This document shows, piece by piece, positions 14,701 to 26,700 of a DNA stretch of 64,000 nucleotides. The stretch is from Mytilisepta virgata (lineage: Eukaryota > Mollusca > Bivalvia > Mytilida > Mytilidae). The translations under genes were made by a program, and so were the position numbers. Below the pieces are notes generated by a model. That model did no database searches. It saw nothing but the letters and a program-made list of their open reading frames with translations, and was not told where the DNA came from. Positions within the stretch are counted from its first letter, which is position 1; every line of letters starts with the position of its first letter. The stretch covers positions 90,541,539 to 90,605,538 of the forward strand of contig CM051519.1 in NCBI GenBank assembly GCA_028015205.1, given 5' to 3'.

Positions 14701-17700
14701 ATCTTGAAATTTTCTTTCATATTTTCTCATTTTCATCAATAAATGTATACCGAATGAAATATTTCTGGAAAAGCTGTTAGTACTGCTTCCAACAACTCCA
14801 GACCGAATGTCCGTGTCATTTCTGTCATACCAACTAACCAAAATGGCTGATCTGCATTTACTAACTGACAAAGATCCTACAAAAATTCTTGTTATACTAA
14901 AACAATGGTTCTACCTAATAAGTAAACAATATTTAATAAAAAATAAGAAAGAAAAATCAGTTATTTCCAAAGGTTTTTAAACATAATCTTTCAAAAACTC
15001 TTCAATTTCATAATAAGTTGTAATGATATTACAAATAAGAAAAATGCCGAGAATTTTTAACATGACTATTACCTGTGTAGCAACTGTAAAGCAATAATGT
15101 TTTTTTAAGAAAGTCCTATATTTTTCCTGATAACACAGATTGTTTTTGGGGTATGACGTTTTGGATTCCTTACTGATTTAAATTAATTGACATAGTGTAG
15201 TCTCCTTGATGCATACCTCATATCTCTATATATTTATGGTTCTGATAGGTTCTTGACATATCAAAGTATTGTTGCATAAAATGTACACTGCTTAAAATAT
15301 GCATATCTATAAATATTTTCTTGAATATATTTTCATAATCTTATCCCACATACTTGGAACAAAAGATAGGCATCCCCACCACATGGCTGTAAGGAATGAG
15401 GAGGAGTTTTACTCCCTTGCTTTAATTCTTCAAAATTTATAGGTTCCATTGGAGCTAAAAAAAAAAAAAAAAAAAATTCCTTACACAAACATGTTTCAGC
15501 AAAATATCCTGACTACATTAAATGCAGTATTGTTGTAAAGTGCAACCAGTTATTTACATGTATCATCTGGTTGATATCAAGGTATACTCCTTAGAAATAC
15601 TTTGTTTACTTTCTCAGCATGCTTAAAATGTTCTTATAAAATATTATCCGTATATTATTTTTAAATTCTATGTGTAGTATGTACAAATCATAATTTTAAT
15701 GCATATCTCTAGGATAAAAAATTTAACATGAGCTAAAATTTTTGACACTGATTCCACGGGCTTGGAGTGTACACTGCTATCATCTTACAGTACATCTATC
15801 TTATACATAGTATGTTTTCTATACAACAGTTCTTCAAAGAAATATATTTTACTTAGTATCACTATCTATCCTGCTGTCTATTTTATATGAAGTATGTTTA
15901 CTGTTTGACGTCATGTCAAATAAAATTTCTTTTTGGTTTCCAAGAGTCAACAGCTTTTTTTTTCATGCTTGTGATCCAGGCCATATTGGTAGAAAGGTTG
16001 GGTAATTTTCACTTTTAACTTTGGTTGTTTTTTTTGTATTTGGTTTTGTTTGGCTTGTGTAATTTTTACATTTAAGTTGTTTTATGCCCCTTTTGACAGC
16101 TCACCATTTCCATCTATTTTCCTCACTTTCTATTGTCATATGAGCTGTTTCGCAACATACTTACTTTTTAAAAAAAATTTCAACCATCTATTCTGACGAT
16201 AAATAATAATTATAAACCATGAAAATATTTAAAAAGTCAGATAACACATTTCTTAATTCTAAGGAACAGTCACCAGCTTACATAACAGCAAAATCTCATC
16301 TGTAATTTTATGCAGATGGCCTTTGATTTACCTTGAGACTTGACCCTGTCCTCTGCTAAAACCCTTTCAAATACCATACTGACTAACTGTTTGATGGTTG
16401 CTGCAGCTGTGTTGATTGTTGTTGAATCTTTTGTAAAGTGCAGTCGGAAACAAAGAACTAATGCCTATGAAGAACCAATAATAAAATGTACTAATTTGTT
16501 TATATTTAAGAAGGAATCAATACAAGAGGCTCCCAGGAGCCTGAATCGCTCACCTGGTCTTTAAGGTATAAAGGTCTCTCTTTTTAGCAATTACCCATTT
16601 AAAGGCCCATTTGTCAACTTCCATCCAATGGAGTGTCTTTTAAAGTTCAACGAGTTGAAGGTTTAAGCAAGCAGCATCTTTTTGCTATTTTCATTAATTA
16701 GTTTTCATTCTAAAGCCAAAAACATGAAAAACGCTATTTTTTACCTTCAAAGGGCGATAACCCCTAAAATGATCATCTGACAATGTCAAACTTACAGAGA
16801 CTTTTGTAGAGGTGTTGTATGAACAACTTTTCAATAAATGTGTTCTGATATGAACAATATCTACTGAAAGCGCCATATCGCCATAAAAAATCAACAAAGT
16901 TTACAAATGGGAATGAAAATGAGGTCCACCAGATTTCCGATTCTTTTTATTTTTTTGAAGTAGGAATATTACAAAAAAGTTTGAGGTACTTATAGGGTTG
17001 GCTATCCAAACACAACACTTTTTTCTAGGCCTTAAGTTCTTATGTAGAGAAATTAATCTGTTAGAACGGATGATCTTAAAGTCATGCATACTGTTAAAGG
17101 TAACATCAGACCAATTGCCTGGATTGTTTTTTTTACAATATATGTATGAAGTGATAAAAAAATGGCCTGGTATCATTAGGATGACCAAGTTATGAACTGA
17201 ACCGTTTACAATAGAATTGTTATATGAAAATAGACGGTATGTATCATATACTGGCATGAGTGTATCCTTTAAACGCAGGAATCTGTTTCAAAGCCATGAT
17301 GTTTTGAAATCATAAAAATTTATTAATTTGTGTACATCAGTAACCAAAATACTTACAAGTTTTCATATGGAAGTCAAGTGTCTGCTTTTACGAGACACGC
17401 ATATTCAACATTTATAAACTGTCTGGAGTCAAGTTATTACAATTTACATTAATGCATTAAGCTTTACGTGACAATATGAAAAAATAATTTATTGTTCAAT
17501 TATTATTTCCTCAACAAAACATCAAGCAAGAGTCACATGCAACACAAAATATGTTTTTAACAGCATTTACCCTTTATATGGTCATCAGAGACCTGTAATT
17601 TAAAACACAACTTTGCATACATGAAGCAGGGCTTTCAACACTTTTTCAAGTAAACATTTCTTATTCAAGAGTAGTCGGCTATTTCCCTATTGGATTAATA

Positions 17701-20700
17701 GAAATTTCTCAAAAGTAGGCGGCTAAATGCCAAAAGTATACAGATAAAATAGCCACCTTCTGGCTTATATTGAAAGCCCTGATGCACTCTTTTAATAAGT
17801 TAAGGATGTTATTGATAATTCCTGTCAGACCGAAAGCAAAAATCTACAGGACGGATTATATATTTCTATAGTAAATTTGACAACTTGTTGAAACAAACGC
17901 TAATTTCCAAATTTTAAATCTGACTAGTCCATCGGTCAAGCACATTTCAATTTGTTTTCAAAGAACTTGACATCATCCTTGTTAACTTGGTCACATGCCA
18001 ATTATATCATCAAGTCAGACCTGGTTGCACACGTTAACGTCTGCTAATACAATAGAAAATTCAAGAAAGCTTTGTCACTGCAGAGACATTTAACAAGACA
18101 TCATTTTTTATAATTTGAAAGATGCTAAAACATATAGCTATGATATCACTTCTTTTGAATGATATATTTAGAAAATGCCTTTATTTTATAGAAGTCAGAA
18201 AAATTGATTCAAAGCTTTGTATACCTGATTTCAGGCATTTGCTCTGGACAACCTGTGCAATGTTTTGGTTATAAATCTGCATAAATCTGCATCAAAAATA
18301 TTAACATAAATGGACTTTTATGGAAGTAAAATTGATTCTGGACAATTGTGGCAAAGGACAATAATAAATAAGCACGATGTAAATGGACAATTGTGGCAAA
18401 GGACAATAATCATGATATAAACAAGAGTGAAAAGTTTACCTGATTTTGCAGGAAATGACATGGAAGTGAAAAAAAAAAATACTAAAACCTTGAGTATGGT
18501 CCCTCACTCGGCACCAAAGCTCACGAGTACATCAATGAAAAAATAATTATTGTGAATTGAATGTTGATGAAATATTCAAAACATTAAACAGAATTTCAAT
18601 AAAAATAATTTCAAGTAGCAATAAAATATAAATAAACAACATCCTGATTAAAAATGCTAAACTTGAACATATGTGAAAATCTGAAAAAAATTAAATTTTC
18701 CAAGGGCAATAACTCTAATATAGGTTGTCTGATTGACCTGAAAATTGGCACAGTGATAGATCTTAATTAACTGAACAACTTTTATTCTTACATTGATTAT
18801 TTATCTCCTTTCACAATAATTGCACAAAAAGGGAAAATCTGCAAACAAAATTGACATTTTCAAGGGCAATAACTCTAACATGGTATGTCTGATTGACCTG
18901 AAATTTTAAACATTCATAGATCTTTATTAACTGAGCAACTTTTGTTCTTACATTGATTATCTATCTTTTCTCATTTTCATAATAATAGCCTTGAAAAACG
19001 AAATATTGCCAAATTTGACATTTAAAGGGCAACAACTCCTACATCAGTTGTAAGACCGTAACAAAAATTTGCACACTGGTAGATCTCATCGTGCTGAACA
19101 TTTTGACCCTGTCAAAATTTTGATATCTGCTTTCGTTTTCAAGTTATTTGCAGAAAACTACTGATGGACCCCTATGTTCTATTTATAGTAACGACAGCCA
19201 TGTTTTTCGACATTTCAAAAATTTTAAACGATAGAAATTTTCCAGATGCCCTAAAGAACAATTCTGCAAAGTTAGGTTGAAGTCGGTCCAGTAGTTTAGG
19301 ACGAGTTAATGTTTGAAAAAGTTTACAGTTTACAGTTTACTGCATTTTTCAATGTCAACACTTCCTTACCAGTTTGAATGTACACAATCATTAAAAGTCA
19401 AAAAAGGATCTTGCATGCTTGCTAATCAACTCAATATATCCTCTTACTAAAAGCGATTGAAGATATATATTTTGTTGGGTGTTTAAATTCATTGACTGAT
19501 TTTTCCACAAAATCCACAAAAATTTGTTAATCTAGCAATATTTCTTTGGATACCAATTACAATGGTTTTCATGGGTGCAGAGAAAGAATGAATTAATTTA
19601 TTCAACAGAAATATTCTAACAGCTAGAAAATTATAAACCCATGAGATTTGATATCCTCAATACAACAAGATTGTGGTAGTATAAAATAGAGAATGTCCGT
19701 GCCGATAACAGTAAAACTTCAATAAAAATCATCAGTCAATGATCATTTTTTAACAGGCCTAAGGTAGTTCTCATCTTTATTTTTAATACAAATTTCATGT
19801 AAAACTCAGAAATCAGCATTTCCATATCCCCTGGTACATGTTGCAGTTGAGAAAAAAAAATTCACAAAACCATGAAAATAAATGGATAAGAGCGAAATAA
19901 AACACTTATTTTGAAAAGGATAAAGACAGCAATTCAAAATAGTGTGAATTAATTTTTATACAAATTTTTGTGATTCCAAGCAAATGAAAAATTTTAAATG
20001 ATCAAAATGTACAAGTTCTACATATCCTTTGACAGACTACTTCTGTCAAAGGTTGTGACAACAGAATGGTTTGTACAAGTCGATTAAGGTTGTGACAACA
20101 GAATGGTTTTTACTGGTTGATTAAGGCAGTGTCAACAGAATGGTTTGTACTGGTTGATTAAGGCAGTGTCAACAGAATGGTTTGTACTGGTTGATTAAGG
20201 TTGTGACAACAGAATGGTTTGTACAAGTCGATTAAGGTTGTGACAACAGAATGGTTTTTACTGGTTGATTAAGGTTGGGACAACAGAATGGTTCGTACTG
20301 GTTGATTAAGGTTGGGACAACAGAATGGTTTGTACTGGTTGATTAAGGCTGTGATAACAGAATGGTTTGTACTGGTTGATTAAGGTTGTAATAACAGAAT
20401 GGTTTGTACTGGACGATTAAGGCAGTGTCAACAGAATGGTTAGTACTGGTTGATTAAGGTTGTGACAACAAAATGGTTTGTACTGGTTGATTAAGGTTGT
20501 GACAACAGAATGGTTTTTACTGGTTGATTAAGGTTGGGACAACAGAATGGTTTTTACTGGTTGATTAAGGTTGTGACACCAGAATGGTTTGTACAAGTTG
20601 ATTAAGGTTGTGACAACAGAATGGTTTGTACTGGTTGATTAAGGTTGTGACAACAGAATGGTTTTTACTGGTTGATTAAGGTTGGGACAACAGAATGGTT

Positions 20701-23700
20701 TGTACTGGTTGATTAAGGTTGGGACAACAGAATGGTTTGTACTGGTTGATTAAGGTTGGGACAACAGAATGGTTTTTACTGGTTGATTAAGGTTGGGACA
20801 ACAGAATGGCTTGTACTGGTTGATTAAGGTTGGGACAACAGAATGGTTCGTACTGGTTGACTAAGGTTGTGACAACAGAATGGTTTGTTCTGGTTAAGGT
20901 TGGGACAACAGAATGGTTTGTACTGGTTGATTAAGGCAGTGTCAACAGAATGGTTTGTACTGGTTGATTAAGGTTGTGACAACAGAATGGTTTGTACAAG
21001 TCGATTAAGGTTGTGACAACAGAATGGTTTTTACTGGTTGATTAAGGTTGGGACAACAGAATGGTTTGTACTGGTTGATTAAGGTTGGGACAACAGAATG
21101 GTTTGTACTGGTTGATTAAGGCTGTGATAACAGAATGGTTTGTACTGGTTGATTAAGGTTGTAATAACAGAATGGTTTGTACTGGACAATTAAGGCAGTG
21201 TCAACAGAATGGTTAGTACTGGTTGATTAAGGTTGTGACAACAAAACGGTTTGTACTGGTTGATTAAGGTTGTGACAACAGAATGGTTTTTACTGGTTGA
21301 TTAAGGTTGTGACAATAGAATGGTTTGTACTGGTTGATTAAGGTTGGGACAAAAGAATGGTTTGTACTGGTTAAGGTTGGGACAACAGAATGGTTTGTAC
21401 TGGTTGATTTTGGTTGTGACAATAGAATGGTTTGTACTGGTTGATTAAGGTTGGGGCAACAGAATGGTTTGTACTGGTTGATTATGAAGAAACAACTACT
21501 ACTCCATAAGAGATTTCTGTGCATACACTTGTGCATTTGATAAAATAAAAAAAATCTGTTTCAATATTTTTTTGTCATGGAAAAATGTCAGTGTGCACTT
21601 CCTGTTTCAATTTACATGTTCTTTCAATGTTTAACAATCACAAATTTAAGTGTAAAATCTTTTTTCATATTTTCTTAACAACAAATGATATATTTTCGTA
21701 ATAAATGAATAAGAAGATAGACTGTAATTAAGCAATAATAACATTTCGATTATAATCTCATTAACCTTTTGACAGGTACATGATATATGTATTTGCCTCA
21801 GTGTCAATATACAATGTACATGTGTAACTAGTTGTCAATAAGTTGTGATTTTCTCACTTGATCTTCAAGATTAATTTATGATTACTTAAAGAATAATGGT
21901 TAAGTAATAAATTTAAAATATTTATTTGCAAGCAATGATTTTGATAGTCTTATTTTTGTTTGAAATCAACAATTTACAATACAATTACGAGGTTTGTGAT
22001 TTTTACTTATTTGACAACCCATGAAATTACCAATTTTATTTTCTTTTTGAAATGACAATCCACAACTTTACATATGCCACAGGATGCCTTTTTACCTCAA
22101 TCCATTAAAACTGATGCCCATGATTAATCCACAGTAAATGTTCAAATATAAAATATTTGTCTCATCATCAGTGGTAGAGGTGTAACAATAAAGGATACGC
22201 ATTGCAATATTAGGTAAGATAAACAATATGTATTGTAGAAAAAGTTCAACTTCCACGTTAAAGTACTTGAAAATTTGTTTACATAGATATACATTTAACT
22301 TTTACAAATATTTTGGGAAAGTAGAACGTGCTAGTACATTGTACAATTTTATTCCATCAGATAACTGCATAATTTATCAATTTTAAATGAAAATTAATTC
22401 GGTAATTTTTAAATTACAATCACACCTTTTAACATAAACCTCATGGGATGTAACGTTTGTATCATACATGGCCCGTGTGTACCGTCTATCGAACAAAAAC
22501 AGTAATCAACAGTGATCAAGACCAAATAATGTGGAAATTAAAAACAGTCCTCCGAACTGTTGTAGAACAAATTCCAATCTAAATGACAAAAAAATCAATG
22601 CCAAAAAAAAACCACTTATGTCTTAGATTTTCAATTTCATTACAGTAAATTTTATATATAATTTTCGTGATAGTACACCACTAACAATTGTGCTGGGTGA
22701 TATTCTTGGAGACTTGAGTCCACCGGTGGAGATATCCACTCTGTGGAATCATTAAACATTTTATGTTCTGAAGTAATATACATGTATGTGAATAACAAAT
22801 TTAGTCTCATCAGCAGTCCTTGAGTAAAGAAATCTCAGTAATGTCAGTTTCTAAAACAGGGTTCAACTGCCAAAATAAATTTTCAAACGATTTTCATACC
22901 TTAGCTAATGATTCATGCTGTACCACAGAATTGGTTGTTATCAAAAGTATTGCTGTCTGTAAAACTTTCAGATCTTCTTGTCCAGATTCCATAAGGTTCC
23001 ATAACATACTAATTATACTGTCTGCGGCAGTCTGAAATATCAAGACATACCAGTCAGGGTTTGACAAAAACTCCAGAGGAAAGTGACAAGTGTTTTTAAG
23101 GGTCCCAATATCCATTATTTTGTCCTTTTTCCCTTTAATCTGCTTTTGTCCAATTTAGTATCAATGAAACTAGTGTTTGGTTTAACACATTTTCACTAGT
23201 GGTAGTATTTTTTGGTCGGTTCTATTTGGAGATGGGATGTTGTCTTGTTGACAGATATCCTTTCTCTATAATATCTATGAAATGTCTATTATTTTACAAT
23301 AATACCATGCACTACTCATACATGATACCATGAAATTATAGTAAGAAAGTATCAAATTCTCAAATATTAAGGATGATCACTGGTCTAATAGGAAATAAAT
23401 AGGATTTGAAATAGGTGTTTTAGTTTGAGAGAACATATGAATAGTAAACAAATAAGCAAGAAAAAAGTATAGGTTCATGTGCTCATTTTAGAGCTATAAG
23501 GCCATGAAAATTTGCAGGAAATGGGTTTTCTCTGGATTTTTCATTGTCTTTGCATTGACAACTTCAGTCTCTCAAAAATGTATGAAAAAATAAAAAGGAT
23601 TTCATAAAATTTTGTCAAATACCATTTTAAGGTATATATGATTGAATTATAAAAGAAAAAGTTGGGCTTCATGGACAAAAAATTTCATGTTTAAGAAATG

Positions 23701-26700
23701 GATAAAACCCGAGGATTCCGAAAATCTGACAAAAAGACCAAAACATGACCAGCGAGCATCCTTAACATTGGACTTCAAAATATGAAATTACCATTGAGAT
23801 AGCTTCATGTGAAATCAATCTTTGTACACCTCCTAAACATAATGGCATTATCTTTGGATTACGAGTATCACAACCCATCACAAATGGCTGTACTATTTCA
23901 GCACTGGCTGGTATCACACCTGTAATACATAATGGTATGCATAAATAAATTCTGCAGTATAAATTTGGATGCACATGATATGCACATTGCATTGGAAAGT
24001 TTTGTCAGTTTTGCTCAATGCATAAATTGTTGCAAACCAAAACAATAATCGAAAGGAGTGAGGAGCAATTAAAAAAAATCCAAAATGACCAAAAGGATAA
24101 AGCCAAAACCAAGTATGGACACAGCTATATATTAGGGAGATATTCCTTAATGTTACAAAATTCAACATTTTTGGAAACAGAAATTTATCAGGTTAGTATC
24201 AAAATGCTAGCAACTGAGCTAGTGATATTCTATTATATCAGAAGGTAATAATAAATTCAATCATACCATATTATGTAACCTGAACAAATTAAATAGTTAG
24301 GCATTCACTTTAAGCAATACTGGCTATATCCCATTGTCGGAAACCCACGGTCGGTCACACTTATGCTTTGCTACCCTTACCAACATTGGGTTAATTCATT
24401 CATTTTTTTTTGTTCTAATGCATAATTTATGAACCATTTTGATTGGTTTCAACACAATTCTGTGTTGGGAATACAGCCAATCATGTGATAGTTAAAAGAC
24501 AAGCTTTGGGTCAAGATATATGTCATCACTAGTACAGAATTCCAGTGTATTTTTTATATAAGTTTTCAAACAAAGTAAACAAGTTTTCATACTTTCAAAG
24601 AGAATGCATTACTGATCAAGTGAAAAAAAAACTATACAACAAATATTTATCAACTTCATGAAGCATGTTGACACCATGTTACTTTCCAAATCACTCTTCC
24701 TATTTCTAAAGTGACAAAACTGTTGTCACAATCTCCAAAGTGGAGAATTCCATTATTGTTAGCAGTAATTTCAATGGCCAACTTAATTCATGAATATTCA
24801 TGAAAACGAGAAAGAATGAATGAATTCACGGTCGGTAAGTATAGCAAAGTGTTAGCACGATCGACCTTGGGTTTCCGACGATGGCTACATCGAGGTCACA
24901 AATTCTTAACAGTGATGGCATATAAGTACACAGAGAGAACCACAAACCTTCCAAACAGAATCCATCTCACCTTCTCCCAAAGTGTATTTAAACTCATAAG
25001 TTCTGTGTAGACAGACCAGTGATCGTTAGTAATTATGATAAACTAGATTTAAAAATAAAGCACTCTTTTAAATCAGTAGACTTGCTTCAATCTCATGGCC
25101 ATCTGAATATTTTATAAATGGTAAGTAGTTTCCTGAGAGATCTGTTCTTGACATTCACTGTATATGAATTGTTCGTTTTAATCTTTTGAATGATTTATTT
25201 TTGTTTACTATCCACTGACGATTAGTACGTGTATACTCAGAAGTACATGTCTAAATATTAGTTGATTGTTTTCTTTGATGCAATCAAAATAGCAAATCAT
25301 TTTTTTTATGAAAAGGCAAACTTTTCAATCATTATACTACCACTTTAGTTACTGTTCCTGATTGAAGCACACATTTTTATTTGAAGTTTTTCTTTTAATG
25401 TATACAAATAACCCTACTGTTCTGAAAACATACCTGCAATAATGTTTTCATTTTTGGCTGTTATTGTTCTCAGCTTCAACTGAATTTGTTCAGACATCTG
25501 AAATAATGAAATAAACTGTTTTAGTGGAATGAAATGTATGTTTGGGTCAAATGTTAACAAAATTTATGCCATCCTTTAGATCTACTTCTTTTGATTTTAA
25601 CCTTCATGGTACAAAGGAAAAAAATATCTATAAACTAGAGGCTTAGAGTGCTGAGCCTGTATCACTCACCTGGCATGAAAGCGGTTTTTATTCATGTACC
25701 TCAGAGAAGTCACTTCTCCCTATCATTATGAAGTGTGGTAAGCCTTGTACATGTAGGAACCAAATTTTTCTTCATCAAGGCCCTTATACTTACAGGTCAG
25801 CATATTCTAAAATTTGGTGGTTCTCCAGAAGATTTTTGCATGCATTTCCCATAAGGTCTTATGTTAACCTAAGTCCTCTGCTGCTGGCCATCTTGAATAA
25901 GGGATTGGCACCAAAGTAACAACACATGGTCAACACCTTAAGAGGAACATTTAGGCCATGTTTGGTTTCAAGCAATACTGCAGTTCTCTACTTTTGTTAT
26001 ATGTCATAAACACTTTCTGTAGAAGTCTGGCACTATTTGGCCAAGTGGTTTCAGAGAAAATTTGTTTTTTTTTAAAATCAACCGATCAGAAACACGAATT
26101 GCCCATGTTCGCCATGTGTGTCGCCTGATCTGGACAAAATGAGGAAACTTTGTAAAAAAAACCTCCCACAGATGCTTCCTGTCAATTTTCGTTCTATTTG
26201 GCCCAGTAGTTCCAGAGAAATTTTACTTTTTAATCAACCAATGAAAAACAAGAATTTCCCATGTCCGATCGGGACAAAATGAGGATATTTTGTAAAGAAC
26301 CTCCTAAAGATGCTTCCTGTCAAGTTTCGTTCCATTTAGCCAAGCGATTCAGAGGAGAAAATTCTTCTAATCAGCCAATCAGAAACAAGAACTGCCCATT
26401 GCGGCAATATTTGTAGTCCGATAGAAAATGAAATGAGGAAACCGTATAAAGGACATGCCATATATGCTTCCTGTCAAGTTTTGTTCCATTTGGCCAAAGG
26501 AGGAGAAGATTTTTGAAAACTCATCCAATCAGAAACAAAAATTGCCCATGGTGGACATGTTTGTTGTCCGATCAGGACGAAATGAGCAAATTTTATAAAG
26601 GACCTTACATAGAGGCTTCCTGACAAGTTTAATTCCATTTGGCCCAGTGGTTTCAGAGAAGATTAAAATGTGAAAAGTAAACAGACAGACTGACGACGAA

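Noticed and set aside
20040..21484. CRISPR-like array
   Set aside because: Units abut with no unique spacers; this is a minisatellite in a eukaryotic intron.
21264..21536. Repetitive peptide ORF ([15 protein letters not shown])
   Set aside because: A product of the 37-base minisatellite read in one frame; no start context or flanking gene structure.
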